A stretch of 53,614 bases of DNA from Pyrodictiaceae archaeon (GCA_015520265.1 WAQK01000037.1:1-53614); one strand, 5' to 3'; shown: positions 39,638 through 48,333, numbered from the stretch's first letter. Notes: generated by a model not told the origin, from the letters alone. Translations and numbers: made by a program.

Positions 39638-40442
39638 AGGGCAACACCCCCTCCTCGCACAGTTTTTCCACGAGCTTCTTGACGGCCTCGCTGGGAGGCC
39701 CCTCTATGACCTGCTTCTTGCGGGGAACCTCGGGGGTCCAGGTAACCTTGGAGACCAGTGTGGGGCTACCCTTGAGGCCCAGGCACCTGGGGTCGAGGCC
39801 CAGCTCCTTGTTGCTCCATACCTGGATCGGGTTCTCCATCCTGACCCTCAGCTTGTTGTAGATGCTCACGGGCCTCGGCTTCTGGCTTTTCATAGCGACG
39901 CCGAGGATAGCCGGCATCTTGAGCTGATACCATTCGAGTCTGTCCTCCAGCATCCTCCTCACCGTAACTGTGCGCTGCTTCTCGTCTACCTCCTCCACCC
40001 TGTCCACATAGTACATGTAGGGCAGCTCCAGCCAGCCCGCCACCTGGGCCGGTATGTGGGCCGTGGAGCTATCGATGGTCTCCTGTCCGAAGAGGGCTAG
40101 GTCGAAGTCGCCTATTCTCTTCAGGGTCTGGGCGATCACGTAGCTGGTGGCGAGGGTGTCGGAGCCAGCGAAAACCCTGTCGCTCACCAGGATGGCATCG
40201 TCGATCCCCATGCCTATGACATGCTCCAGCCCCTTGATGGCGCTGGGAGGCGCCATGGAGATCGCCGTGACCTTGGCGCCATACCTCTCCTTGAGTTGGA
40301 GGGCCAGCTCCACGGCGTCGAGGTCGTGCGGGTTGACGATGCTTGGCACGCCCTCACGGATCAGGGTCCCCGTCTTGGGATCGAACCTCACAGCCTGGGT
40401 GTTGGGCACCCATTTTATACCCACGACCACCTTCAATGACAA
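39627..40442 (-). CDS. fixA: Electron transfer flavoprotein beta subunit (FixA/EtfB)
   Basis: The ETF beta subunit (271 residues from this start) forms the flavin/nucleotide-binding partner of FixB. Typical parts are LKVVVGIKWVPNTQAVRFD at the start, INPHDLDAVELAL in the form IVNPHDLDAVELAL, and FGQETIDSSTAHIPAQVAGWL, the conserved ETF-beta signature. The open frame runs 39 codons further upstream, but that part overlaps fixX and has no similarity. TTG 40442 is preceded by GGGGGGTGAT, a strong ribosome site, so it is preferred; TTG 40436 is second choice. Confidence 0.93.
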   Translation of the reverse strand: MSLKVVVGIKWVPNTQAVRFDPKTGTLIREGVPSIVNPHDLDAVELALQLKERYGAKVTAISMAPPSAIKGLEHVIGMGIDDAILVSDRVFAGSDTLATSYVIAQTLKRIGDFDLALFGQETIDSSTAHIPAQVAGWLELPYMYYVDRVEEVDEKQRTVTVRRMLEDRLEWYQLKMPAILGVAMKSQKPRPVSIYNKLRVRMENPIQVWSNKELGLDPRCLGLKGSPTLVSKVTWTPEVPRKKQVIEGPPSEAVKKLVEKLCEEGVLPFEC

Positions 40443-40459
40443 GCCTATCACCCCCCGGT

Positions 40460-40759
40460 TTAGGAGAACCTGTACTGCACCCCCTTGCCGCTGACAGGGA
40501 AGTTCCAGGATATAGCGTCCATGGGGCATATCACCCTGCAGGTGCCGCACTCTAGGCAACCCTCATAGCTGAACACTATCCTGTCGTCCACCAGCACGTA
40601 GCAACTAGCAGGGCAGAGGTAGGTGCACGGCTTCTTGGGACACTTGGCACACTTCTCCGAGTCCACCACTATATGGGCCCTGTGGTCCACGTCGTAAACT
40701 GTCCTCTGCAGCAGGTCCTCCACTCTTATCAGCTTGGGCTTAGCCTCACCCGTGCTCAT
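40460..40759 (-). CDS. fixX: FixX ferredoxin-like protein
   Basis: A 99-residue ferredoxin-like subunit that delivers electrons between ETF and the FixC quinone oxidoreductase. Cysteines occur in CAKCPKKPCTYLCP and CLECGTCRVICPMDA, a FixX pattern in which the second set makes a 4Fe-4S cluster. The end, ISWNFPVSGKGVQYRFS, is a hallmark of FixX (W-x-F/Y-P-x-G-G-x-G). The ATG at 40759 overlaps the fixC stop in ATGA. Tight coupling in order C-X-A-B points to a single complex. Confidence 0.93.
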   Translation of the reverse strand: MSTGEAKPKLIRVEDLLQRTVYDVDHRAHIVVDSEKCAKCPKKPCTYLCPASCYVLVDDRIVFSYEGCLECGTCRVICPMDAISWNFPVSGKGVQYRFS

Positions 40760-42042
40760 AGCTTCCTCACCACGCGGAACATGTCCATTGCTAGGCGAAA
40801 CATGGATAAACCGTGCTCCTTGGCCGAGGAGCGTAGCGCGTCGAGCAGCGTGGGGGCTTCACCCTCGAGGTCGAATAGCTTCGATGCCACGCCAGCCGCT
40901 AGGGCCGGGTACTTCTTAAAGAACTCTGGGTTCGACATGAACCACTCTATGCCGCGGTGCCTCCTCAGGTCCCTCACCATGAAGCTCTCCAACAGCGGCT
41001 TCTCGTAGAGACTCCTCAGGTTCTCCTCTCCGACGTCGCCCTGCTCCAGCGCCTTTACCGCTGCCTCCCCGGCCATGTGGCCGCTGAGGGCCGCGTAGTC
41101 CACGCCGCGGAACGTGTAGCCTGTGTTGAGGAGCAGCCCCGCAGCGTCGCCGACAACCATGAGGCCGTGGGCGGCCAGCTTCCGAGGCATGTACCGGTAC
41201 CCCGACTCGGGCGTCAGCCTGGCGGCGTATTCCATCACGTCGCCGTCGGCCCACAGCCTGCCCAGTGCTGGGTGTGTCCTCAGCTTCTCCACCATGACGT
41301 GGATCGGCTCCTCAACCATCTCCACCGCCGTCTCCAGGTAAACCACTAGGCCAATGCTCACCGTATCCTTGTTGGTATAGATGAAGGCGCCTCCAGGCAT
41401 TCCGCCGGTGACGGCGCCCACCAGCACCCAGGAGACCCCCTCGCCGGGTGCCACGCTGAACCTCTCGTTGATCTTGTCCTCCCCTATCTTGATGACCTCC
41501 TTGACGCCGAGGGCGACCTGGCTGGGCCTGGTCTTTTCCACAAGACCCAGTTTCTCCAAGAGGAGCCTGTTCACCCCCTCAGCGTCTATTACTATGTCAG
41601 CGTAGACCCTCTCACCCCCGGAGTCTATTCCAACAACCCTGCCAGAGCCATCCCTCAAGATGCTGTCCACCCTGACCTCGTCGACGAACACAGCCCCGGC
41701 GTTCACAGCCCGGTCCACCATCCACGAGGTTAGCTGGGTTAGATATGTCGTAAAACTCGCAGCCTGGTCGCTCTCATACTCCACCGTCACCATCCGGTTC
41801 CCGTCCACCAGGCTTACCCGTTCTTTCCTCACCCATCTGTGGATGGGTGCCTCCTTGTCGAAGCCCTCATATATCTCCCTCAGAGGTGCGGCGTACACCC
41901 TTCCCCCAAACACCTGCTTGGACCCGGCGCCCCTACCCCTCTCAACGAGAAGGACCTTGAGGCCCCGTTTGGCGGCGGTATAGGCGGCGGAGGCGCCGGC
42001 GGGCCCCGCACCCACAACTATGACGTCAAACTTCGTCTCCAT
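40756..42042 (-). CDS. fixC: FixC, ETF:quinone oxidoreductase-like flavoprotein
   Basis: A 428-residue FAD oxidoreductase that should move electrons from the ETF to quinone or a similar carrier. The dinucleotide-binding motif VIVVGAGPAGASAAYTAA is at the N-terminus, followed by LKVLLVERG. Further conserved parts include LTPESGYRYMPRKLAAHG, LMVVGDAAGLLLNTGYTFRG and VDYAALSGHMAGEAAV, all family hallmarks. ATG 42042 has GAGGGG upstream; the frame opens ten codons earlier at TTG 42072, a weaker alternative. A strong TATA box lies at 42101-42107. FixC here may belong to an electron-bifurcating EtfABCX complex of the type studied in Pyrobaculum. Confidence 0.92.
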   Translation of the reverse strand: METKFDVIVVGAGPAGASAAYTAAKRGLKVLLVERGRGAGSKQVFGGRVYAAPLREIYEGFDKEAPIHRWVRKERVSLVDGNRMVTVEYESDQAASFTTYLTQLTSWMVDRAVNAGAVFVDEVRVDSILRDGSGRVVGIDSGGERVYADIVIDAEGVNRLLLEKLGLVEKTRPSQVALGVKEVIKIGEDKINERFSVAPGEGVSWVLVGAVTGGMPGGAFIYTNKDTVSIGLVVYLETAVEMVEEPIHVMVEKLRTHPALGRLWADGDVMEYAARLTPESGYRYMPRKLAAHGLMVVGDAAGLLLNTGYTFRGVDYAALSGHMAGEAAVKALEQGDVGEENLRSLYEKPLLESFMVRDLRRHRGIEWFMSNPEFFKKYPALAAGVASKLFDLEGEAPTLLDALRSSAKEHGLSMFRLAMDMFRVVRKL

Positions 42043-42099
42043 GGCTAGGCGCCCCTCGGAACTCGGATCCAAAGGCCGGTTTGCTAAAGACTAGCTGGG

Positions 42100-42110
42100 C
42101 TATAAATACT
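42100..42110 (-). promoter_or_regulatory. TATA box of the fixCXAB operon
   Basis: On the minus strand this reads AGTATTTATAG, a near-ideal archaeal TATA element. Transcription should start about 25 bp downstream, near 42075, giving a 30-base leader with GAGGGG before the ATG at 42042. Confidence 0.65.
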
Positions 42111-42136
42111 TTCACACTACAGATCACTACGCAATC

Positions 42137-42655
42137 CTACCTGGACGACACGTCAGCTACCAGGCACCCTGTCTCCCTGACCAGCTCGGCCGGGCTGAAC
42201 TCGAGGAGAACACCATCCCTCCCTCCGCCACCATAAACCCTCTCAAGGCCAAGCACTGCCTTGTCCACGACGAGAACCACGTCCTCCGGCAGAGCCACTG
42301 GAGGCACGCCCCCAACCCGGTACCCCGTCCTCTCCAGAACCTCTCGGGGCCTAGCCATGCGGGGCTTGCCTCCGACCACACGGGCCAGCTTCCCCAAGTC
42401 CAGCCTCGCGGGACCGGGCACTATGACCGCATAGGTCTTCTCGCCGTCTATCAGCACGAGGGTCTTCACAATAACACCCGGCTCCACGCCCAGCCTCTCC
42501 GCCGCATCGGCGACGCTGGTCGTGGGTCCGCCGGTATCTATGAGTCTCCAGCTAAGGCCACGTTCCCTTATCCAGGCCTCCACGTTGACGGGCCCCCGCT
42601 CATCCAAAACTGACTCCGGGACACAGTAGTCCCACATATTTACAAGTTTTTCCAT
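42137..42655 (-). CDS. YbaK/ProX-family aminoacyl-tRNA deacylase-like protein
   Basis: A 172-residue protein of the YbaK/EbsC family, which removes wrong amino acids from tRNA (for example Ala or Cys from tRNA-Pro). The signature includes TSVADAAERLGVEPGVIVKTLVL, in which the invariant Lys lies in I-V-K-T, then KTYAVIVPGPARLDLGKLA. The loop VGGVPPVAL is also usual. An N-terminal extension (MEKLVNMWDYCVPESVLDE) precedes the domain. ATG 42655 was chosen from promoter position: a TATA-like ATAAATCT at 42693-42700 is about 40 bp upstream. The open frame runs further, to TTG 42691, inside the promoter. The amino acid and tRNA specificity is unknown. Confidence 0.85.
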   Translation of the reverse strand: MEKLVNMWDYCVPESVLDERGPVNVEAWIRERGLSWRLIDTGGPTTSVADAAERLGVEPGVIVKTLVLIDGEKTYAVIVPGPARLDLGKLARVVGGKPRMARPREVLERTGYRVGGVPPVALPEDVVLVVDKAVLGLERVYGGGGRDGVLLEFSPAELVRETGCLVADVSSR

Positions 42656-42730
42656 CCCCACGACCCGGTCCGGCTGTGCTGCGCGGCTCAAGAGATTTAT
42701 TCCATGGATACGGCTTGTGATCGCGCGTAA

Positions 42731-42740
42731 TGCTAATATA
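42731..42740 (+). promoter_or_regulatory. TATA box for valS
   Basis: TGCTAATATAAC is centred about 30 bp upstream of the valS ATG at 42769, so the transcript has nearly no leader. It shares a 113-bp divergent spacer with the YbaK-like gene, which has its own TATA element at 42693-42700 on the other strand. Confidence 0.5.
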
Positions 42741-42768
42741 ACTGGACGGCTTCATAGGGTGTCGGCTG

Positions 42769-45234
42769 ATGCCTATTGGTCAGGAGTTGAAACCCCGTAT
42801 AAAGGAGAAGCGGTGGGACAAGTCCCGGGAGCGTGAGTTCTACGAGCTTTGGGAGAAGGAGGGTATCCACAGGTTCAACTACGATCCCAATGACCCTAGG
42901 CCCGTCTTCGTCGTGGACACGCCACCCCCCTACGCTTCAGGCAAGTGGCACGTGGGCGGGGCTGCTCACTACGCGCAGATCGACATGGTGGCCCGCTACT
43001 TCCGCATGATGGGCTACAACGTGCTGATACCCTTCTACGCCGACAGAAACGGCCTGCCCGTGGAGGTGTACGTAGAGAAGAAGTACGGGATCAACCCCCA
43101 CGAGGCCGCGAAGACCCGGGAGGGCCGCGAGAAGTTCCTCCAGCTCTGCAGGCAGAGGCTCGACGAGGTCGAGAAGGAGATAGTCGAAGTGTGGAGGAAG
43201 ATGGGCTGCGGCTTCGAGTACTGGCGCAATGGTACCGACAGTCCCGAGTACAGGAGGATAACTCAGGCCACCTTCATAGAGCTCTGGCGCAGGGGCCTCA
43301 TCTACGAGGCGGAGCGGCCGGTGAACTGGTGCCCCCGCTGCCGTACCACGCTGGCCGACGCCGAGCTGGAGCACAGGGAGGAGCACACCCACCTCTACTA
43401 CATCAAGTTTAGGGTTAAGGAGACGGGCGAGGACATAGTCATCGCCACAACCAGGCCGGAGCTCCTCAACGCCTGTGCCGCGGTGATCTATAACCCCGAG
43501 GACGAGAGGTACAAGCACCTCAAGGGCAGACACGCCGTGGTGCCCCTATACGGGAGGGAGGTACCAATAATGGAGCACCCCGAGGCCCGCCCAGACTTCG
43601 GCACAGGCCTGGTGATGGTGTGCAGCTACGGTGACGTCAGGGACGTGAGGATGTTCAGAGAGCTGCGCCTCAAGCCCCGCGTGATCATCGACAGGAACGG
43701 CAGGATGACGGGGGAGGCGGGTCCCATAGCGGGCCTGTCCGTCAGGGAGGCTAGGAGGAGGATCGTCGAGATACTGGAGGAGAAGGGCCTCCTAGTGAAG
43801 AGGGAGGAGATGGCGCACAGCGTGCCCGTATGCTGGCGCTGCAAGACGCCGATAGAGATAACCCATGAGAAGGAGTTCTTCCTGAACCAGCTGGGCTACA
43901 AGGAGAAGCTCCTGGAGATGGCGAGGACCATACCCTTCTACCCGGAGGAGCACAGGCAGAGGCTCGTCGACTGGATAAACAGCATAACCACCGACTGGCC
44001 CATATCTAGGAGCAGGTACTACGCCACCGAGATACCGGTGTGGAGGTGCAGGCGCTGCGGAGCCGTCCTCACGCCCGAGCCCGGCAGGTACTACCAGCCC
44101 TGGAGGGAGGAGGCCCCCTTCGAGAAGTGCCCCCAGTGCGGCGCGCCCAGGGAGGAGCTGGTGGGCGAGACCAAGGTGTTCGACACGTGGTTCGACTCCT
44201 CGATATCACCCCTCTACGTGGCCCACTACATGAGGAGGCCCGAGCTGTACTCCAAGCTGTTCGGCAACATAATGAGACCACAGGGCGAGGACATCATAAG
44301 AACGTGGCTCTACTACACGCTCCTAAGGGTGTATCAGCTCACAGGCAAGCCGGCCTTCCGCTGGATAAGGGTAACCGGCATGGGTCTCGACGAGAAGGGC
44401 GAGGCCATGCACAAGAGCAAGGGCAACGTGATAGACCCCGACCCGATCCTCGAGAAGTATGGGGCCGATGCCTTCAGGTTCTGGGCCGCCGCCGCGGCTA
44501 AGCTAGGGAGCGACTACAGGTTCCAGGAGCAGCTGGTGAGAACCGGCGCCCTCTTCGCCACCAAGCTGTGGAATATAGCCAGGTTCGTCTCAGCATTCCC
44601 CCGGCCGGGGGAGGGCGAGTACAGGCTGAGGCCCATCGACGAGATGATCCTCGGCGCCCTTAACGACGCTATGAGGAGGATCCACGAGGCATACCAGCAG
44701 CTAGACGTCTACGTGCCGGCAAACGAGATCTACAACTTCGCCTGGAACATCTTCGCAAGCCACTACATAGAAGCGGTGAAGCACAGGGCCTACAACAGGG
44801 ACGGCAGGTTCCCCGAGGAGGAGCAGAAGGGCGCATGGTACACGCTCCACACCGTGCTGAGCTCCCTGATAAGACTCCTGGCACCAATAATGCCGTTCGT
44901 CACTGATGCTATCTGGAGGGAACTCTACGGTAAGGAGAGCATACACAAACAGCTGATGCCCCAGCCCAACCCCGAGTGGGACACGCCAGCCAAAAACCTG
45001 CTGGAAGACTTCATGGAGGCCAATAGGCTGATATGGGGCTACAAGAAATCCAAGGGCCTCACGCTCGGAGCAAGCCTAGACGCAACGCTTTACCTGCCTG
45101 AGAAACTGGCACCCATAGCCGAGGACCTCGCAGTAATGCACCGTATAGCCAAATATACCGTAGGCGAGCCCCCGGGAAAGGCGGAGCACCTGGGCAACGG
45201 CATCTATATAGCGGTCGAAGCTGGTGTGAAGTGA
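42769..45234 (+). CDS. valS: Valyl-tRNA synthetase
   Basis: A class I aminoacyl-tRNA synthetase of 821 residues. The HIGH motif reads HVGG (61-64, in SGKWHVGGAAHYAQ). The KMSKS motif reads HKSKGN (548-553). The editing domain contains IATTRPELL and FGTGLVMVCSYGD; the last phrase is typical of archaeal ValRS. Zinc-binding cysteines occur in NWCPRCRTTL, CWRCKTP, CRRCGAV and CPQCGAP. The C-terminal anticodon-binding region (about 600-760) is present, but the long coiled-coil tail of bacterial ValRS is absent, as in archaea. ATG 42769 is the first start after the TATA box. Confidence 0.96.
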   Translation: MPIGQELKPRIKEKRWDKSREREFYELWEKEGIHRFNYDPNDPRPVFVVDTPPPYASGKWHVGGAAHYAQIDMVARYFRMMGYNVLIPFYADRNGLPVEVYVEKKYGINPHEAAKTREGREKFLQLCRQRLDEVEKEIVEVWRKMGCGFEYWRNGTDSPEYRRITQATFIELWRRGLIYEAERPVNWCPRCRTTLADAELEHREEHTHLYYIKFRVKETGEDIVIATTRPELLNACAAVIYNPEDERYKHLKGRHAVVPLYGREVPIMEHPEARPDFGTGLVMVCSYGDVRDVRMFRELRLKPRVIIDRNGRMTGEAGPIAGLSVREARRRIVEILEEKGLLVKREEMAHSVPVCWRCKTPIEITHEKEFFLNQLGYKEKLLEMARTIPFYPEEHRQRLVDWINSITTDWPISRSRYYATEIPVWRCRRCGAVLTPEPGRYYQPWREEAPFEKCPQCGAPREELVGETKVFDTWFDSSISPLYVAHYMRRPELYSKLFGNIMRPQGEDIIRTWLYYTLLRVYQLTGKPAFRWIRVTGMGLDEKGEAMHKSKGNVIDPDPILEKYGADAFRFWAAAAAKLGSDYRFQEQLVRTGALFATKLWNIARFVSAFPRPGEGEYRLRPIDEMILGALNDAMRRIHEAYQQLDVYVPANEIYNFAWNIFASHYIEAVKHRAYNRDGRFPEEEQKGAWYTLHTVLSSLIRLLAPIMPFVTDAIWRELYGKESIHKQLMPQPNPEWDTPAKNLLEDFMEANRLIWGYKKSKGLTLGASLDATLYLPEKLAPIAEDLAVMHRIAKYTVGEPPGKAEHLGNGIYIAVEAGVK

Positions 45235-45236
45235 AA

Positions 45237-45255
45237 ACGCTTTTATATTTTAATC
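45237..45255 (+). terminator. T-rich terminator after valS
   Basis: AACGCTTTTATATTTTAAT follows the stop by a few bases. The downstream 170 bp to the next start is AT-rich and shows no RNA gene that can be supported. A probable TATA box for the next gene is AGTAATAAACC (45387-45396) or CCAATATAG (45403-45411). Confidence 0.4.
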
Positions 45256-45439
45256 ACTTGATATATATTATATGAGCTTTAGTGTTGCAACCTACATGTT
45301 ATCATTATGTTCTCTAAGTTGTGTTGATCAGCAGGTTTCATCCTACTGGTTTGGCTAATTATGATGATTACGGAATTCACGATAAAGTAATAAACCTGAC
45401 ACCAATATAGTACCTAAACAGGTTTAGGTGGTGAACAAA

Positions 45440-45793
45440 ATGAGCAAGGAAGAGTTAAAACCCCTACTAGAAGAGGTAAAGAAGCTACTAACGGAAGTTA
45501 AGCAACTCCTGGAGGAAATCAAAGCAACAAAGATGCCAGAGGTGCAGGTCGTCAAGGAGCTTGAGGGTCTCAAGATAAAGGTTGACATTGGCAAGCTGCT
45601 ACGCCTCCCAGACCACCTTAGGCAGACGTTCATTGCTCTAGCTAAGCTGGGCGAGGGCACCGCTGAGGACGTGTCTAACATTACTGGCAGGGCTAGGGCC
45701 ATTGAGAGCGCCTACCTGAACCAGCTAACCCACCTAGGCTATGCTGTTAAGAAGAGGAAGGGCAAGAAGGTGTACTTCACTGTTAAGCCTTAG
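45440..45793 (+). CDS. Coiled-coil winged-helix DNA-binding protein
   Basis: A 117-residue, highly charged protein. Residues about 1-40 form a heptad-like coiled coil (EELKPLLEEVKKLLTEVKQL). Residues 60-117 resemble a winged helix: LRQTFIALAKLGEGTAEDVSNI, then a recognition-helix-like RARAIESAYLNQLTHLGYAV, and a wing with KKRKGKKVYFTVKP. This architecture suits an archaeal transcription factor or chromatin protein that binds DNA as a dimer. ATG 45440 follows GGTGGTG; the frame also opens four codons earlier at GTG 45428. The gene stands alone, with terminators on both sides. The target is unknown. Confidence 0.75.
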   Translation: MSKEELKPLLEEVKKLLTEVKQLLEEIKATKMPEVQVVKELEGLKIKVDIGKLLRLPDHLRQTFIALAKLGEGTAEDVSNITGRARAIESAYLNQLTHLGYAVKKRKGKKVYFTVKP

Positions 45794-45799
45794 CGCACC

Positions 45800-45814
45800 C
45801 ACTTTTTATTATCC
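45800..45814 (+). terminator. T-rich terminator after the winged-helix gene
   Basis: CCACTTTTTATTATCC lies six bases after the stop. It separates this gene from the convergent glutamine synthetase, whose stop is at 45880. Confidence 0.4.
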
Positions 45815-45879
45815 TTTGTCTTTGCAGGGTTATTTTGCGTAAAACAGGGTTTTCCGGGTAAAAACGGGTGCCCAAAGTA

Positions 45880-47286
45880 TTAGACGTCGTGGTATAGCAT
45901 TATCTCTACGGGCGAAGGGTACATCCTGGTTAGGTCTATCTCCTTCCTCTTCAGCTCCACGTACGCTTCCAGGAGCGACTGGGGGAACACAGGTTTCAGA
46001 AACTCGTTGTCGGACTCCAGCTCGTCTAGTGCCTCTTCAAGGCTTCGGGGAAGTACCTTTATCCCAAGCTCCCTCCTCTTCTCGGGAGTCATGTGGTAGA
46101 TGTTCTCGTCCACAGGGTCTCCGGGATCTATCTTCTTCCTCACACCGTCAAGTCCTGCCAGTATTATGGCTGAAAGGGCCAGGTAAGGGTTGGCCGAAGG
46201 GTCGGGCGGCCTGTACTCGATCCTCTTGGAGTTCTTCACGCCCCTCTGGTAGACGGGTATCCTTATGGCGGCGCTCCTGTTAGCTCTGCTCCACGCCAGG
46301 TAGACAGGGGCCTCGTAGCCTGGGATCAGCCTCTTATAACTGTTCACCGTGGGGGACACTATGGCTGACAGCGCTCTTCCATGCTCGATAAGTCCTCCTA
46401 TAAAGTACCTTGCATATTGGCTCAGCTCAGCGTAGTCGTCGTCGGGGTCGTAGAACAGGTTGGTATCGCCGCGCCAGACGCTGACATGGGTGTGCATCCC
46501 GCTACCGTTGTCTCCTCCTATAGGCTTAGGCATGAATACTGCCACCATGCCGTGCTGATAGGCCACCATCTTGGCGACGTACTTGAGGGTCTGGATGTTG
46601 TCGGCGGTCCTCGTGGGGGTGGAGTACCTAAAGTTTATCTCGCCCTGGCCGCCGGTAGCCACCTCGTGGTGGTGGACATCGACAGTAACACCGAACTCTG
46701 CCAGGGTCTCGGCGATCTCCTGTCTCACCGCCATCATCTGGTCCTGTGGCGGCGCAGGGTAATAGCCCTCCTTGGTTCTAAGCTTAAGGCCGCTGCCGGG
46801 CGACCAGGGAGCCTCCCTGGCCCTGATCCTATAGTAGGACTCGTGTCCCTCCACGCCGAACTCTAGGGAGTCGAAGATGAAGAACTCGGGCTCAACAGCC
46901 GTATAGGCTCGGAGCCCTTCTGATGCAAGCGTCTCCTCCAGCCTCTCAGCAACGTACCTCGGATCCCTCTCAAATCTCCCGGAACCCATCATACCGTATA
47001 CCTGGCATATGAATCGGGCAGTGTCCTTGAACCAGGGCACTACTGCGAAGGTTTCCAGGATGGGTTTGAGCACTAGGTCGCTTTGATCGATTGTTGTGAA
47101 CCCCTTAACGCTGCTGCCATCCAGCTTGCCGTACCCCTTCTCCAGGGTCTCGGGGCTTACGAGCCCGGTGCTTATGGTCACGTGGTGGAGCTTGCCTGCC
47201 AGATCGGTTAGCTGCAGGTCTATCCATTTTATACCCTTCTCCTCGATCTTCCTAATGATCTCTGACGTGCTGACCACTACCAGCAC
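45880..47286 (-). CDS. glnA: Glutamine synthetase
   Basis: Type I glutamine synthetase, 468 residues, joining ammonia to glutamate with ATP. The beta-grasp start ([22 protein letters not shown]) and catalytic domain motifs are clear: AVEPEFFIF (metal-binding Glu), [48 protein letters not shown] and [17 protein letters not shown]. The region that would hold an adenylylated Tyr reads [18 protein letters not shown] and lacks the K-P-x-D-x-Y pattern, so control by adenylylation is not expected. GTG 47286 is 30-35 bp from a TATA box (TTTTTATAAC on the minus strand). It is divergent from an Lrp/AsnC regulator, its likely controller. Confidence 0.95.
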   Translation of the reverse strand: MLVVVSTSEIIRKIEEKGIKWIDLQLTDLAGKLHHVTISTGLVSPETLEKGYGKLDGSSVKGFTTIDQSDLVLKPILETFAVVPWFKDTARFICQVYGMMGSGRFERDPRYVAERLEETLASEGLRAYTAVEPEFFIFDSLEFGVEGHESYYRIRAREAPWSPGSGLKLRTKEGYYPAPPQDQMMAVRQEIAETLAEFGVTVDVHHHEVATGGQGEINFRYSTPTRTADNIQTLKYVAKMVAYQHGMVAVFMPKPIGGDNGSGMHTHVSVWRGDTNLFYDPDDDYAELSQYARYFIGGLIEHGRALSAIVSPTVNSYKRLIPGYEAPVYLAWSRANRSAAIRIPVYQRGVKNSKRIEYRPPDPSANPYLALSAIILAGLDGVRKKIDPGDPVDENIYHMTPEKRRELGIKVLPRSLEEALDELESDNEFLKPVFPQSLLEAYVELKRKEIDLTRMYPSPVEIMLYHDV

Positions 47287-47411
47287 CCTAGAGGATAGGA
47301 TAAATGTACGTAATGTTATAAAAATTTGTCATAATCATTGTCGTGAATCGTTCAAATATGACTATAGATAAATATAAATTATACGACTGCAATCCATACT
47401 AGGGATGAACA
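47287..47411. promoter_or_regulatory. Divergent glnA/Lrp promoter region with inverted repeat
   Basis: The 125-bp spacer contains a TATA element on each strand: TTATAAAA at 47316-47323 for glnA and GATAAATATAAATTAT around 47366-47381 for the regulator. GTCATA (47328-47333) and TATGAC (47357-47362) form a six-base inverted repeat between them, a size and place suited to an Lrp-type dimer. An operator here could control both genes. Confidence 0.5.
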
Positions 47412-47873
47412 GTGCTCGCAGAGGAGATAGATATCCTGGACCTAAGGCTTCTTAGACGGCTGGCCCACAACTCCAGGATCAGTGTTAGAAGTCTTGCCAG
47501 CCAGCTTGGTATACCCCACACAACCCTGTACTCTAGGATCAGGAGGCTGGAGCGGCTGGGAGTGATAAAAAGGTATACTATCATGCCAGACCTGGCCAAG
47601 CTGGGCTACACAATCACAGCCGTTACCAGCGTCTCTGTGGAGGGCAGGTACATCGAGGAGCTCGAGGAAACGGTGTCGCGGCGGACGGAGACCGTCGCTG
47701 TATACGACATAACCGGGGAATACGACATGCTGATAGTCGCCAAGTTCCGGGGCATCGGTGAGCTGGACTCCTTCATAAAGTGGCTTAATAAGCAGAGGGG
47801 TGTTAGGAGAACCGAGACCAGCGTTGTGTTCAGGATCGTGAAGGAGGACCTGGCCTCCCCGCTGATAGGTTAA
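47412..47873 (+). CDS. Lrp/AsnC-family transcriptional regulator
   Basis: A 153-residue Lrp-type regulator. The helix-turn-helix is DLRLLRRLAHNSRISVRSLA plus SQLGIPHTTLYSRIRRLERL, with the linker GVIKRYTIMPDLAKLGY. The C-terminal RAM/AsnC ligand domain has TETVAVYDITGEYDMLIVAKF and RRTETSVVFRI. Such proteins sense amino acids and often regulate glutamine synthetase in archaea. GTG 47412 was chosen, about 30 bp after a TATA box. It is divergent from glnA and overlaps the convergent PadR gene by 44 bp at the 3' end, an unusually long overlap. Confidence 0.92.
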   Translation: MLAEEIDILDLRLLRRLAHNSRISVRSLASQLGIPHTTLYSRIRRLERLGVIKRYTIMPDLAKLGYTITAVTSVSVEGRYIEELEETVSRRTETVAVYDITGEYDMLIVAKFRGIGELDSFIKWLNKQRGVRRTETSVVFRIVKEDLASPLIG

Positions 47874-48333
47874 TCCGGTCCCCCAGCATTGAGGCTAGCT
47901 CGAGACGTATATCCAAGAGCTCCTCTATGACGTTGTCTATGTGGCGTGCCAGCTCTCTGACCTCCTCCAGGGGCATCCCGAGGCGCTTCATGGCCTCCAC
48001 CTGGCTCCTCAGGAACCCCAGGATCGAGGGGGTTGTCCTTAGCCTAACCTCCCTCGACTTCTCGATGAAGAAGCGAAGCCCCTTCTCGGTTATCCTGTAG
48101 ACTATCCTCTTGCGCTTCCCCACGTACTCCTCGCTTTTCTCCACGAGCTTCTCTCTGAGGAGTTCGTTAAGGGCAGGGTAAAGGGATCCGGGTGTGGGGG
48201 TCCAGGTTTCACGGGTATTCTCGGCCACTCTCTTCATGATGGCGTATCCATGCAGAGGACCCTCGACTAGCAGCGATAGTATGGTCATCTTGAGCCAGCC
48301 GCTGATCCTCCTCCGCCCTGACATAGGGGCCAT
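47830..48333 (-). CDS. PadR-family transcriptional regulator
   Basis: A 167-residue PadR regulator. The winged helix begins KMTILSLLVEGPLHGYAIMKRV, with the specific PadR phrase TWTPTPGSLYPALNELLREKLV, and a wing VGKRKRIVYRITEKGLRFF. The rest is a helical dimerisation tail ending in SAGRPGPPSRS. PadR proteins repress neighbouring transporter genes until a ligand binds. The divergent MMPL transporter is the expected target. ATG 48333. The palindrome CGATATATCG lies 15 bp upstream of its start. Confidence 0.92.
   Translation of the reverse strand: MAPMSGRRRISGWLKMTILSLLVEGPLHGYAIMKRVAENTRETWTPTPGSLYPALNELLREKLVEKSEEYVGKRKRIVYRITEKGLRFFIEKSREVRLRTTPSILGFLRSQVEAMKRLGMPLEEVRELARHIDNVIEELLDIRLELASMLGDRINLSAGRPGPPSRS

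Noticed and set aside
39573-40100. 175-codon plus-strand ORF opposite fixA/fixB
   Set aside because: It lies wholly opposite the two ETF genes, has no domain resemblance, and arises from GC-rich codon bias.
40443-40559. 39-codon upstream extension of the fixA frame
   Set aside because: It overlaps fixX in another frame and lacks similarity; a strong ribosome site lies directly before TTG 40442.
42937-43533. 198-codon minus-strand ORF inside valS
   Set aside because: A shadow frame opposite conserved ValRS sequence, made of repetitive Leu/Val/Glu/Pro runs with no family resemblance.
45361-45399. C/D-box guide RNA candidate (ATGATGA followed by CTGA) upstream of the winged-helix gene
   Set aside because: The C and D boxes are only about 28 bases apart and no internal D' and C' boxes are seen; archaeal C/D guides need roughly 50-60 bases. 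The stretch is better explained as promoter DNA.
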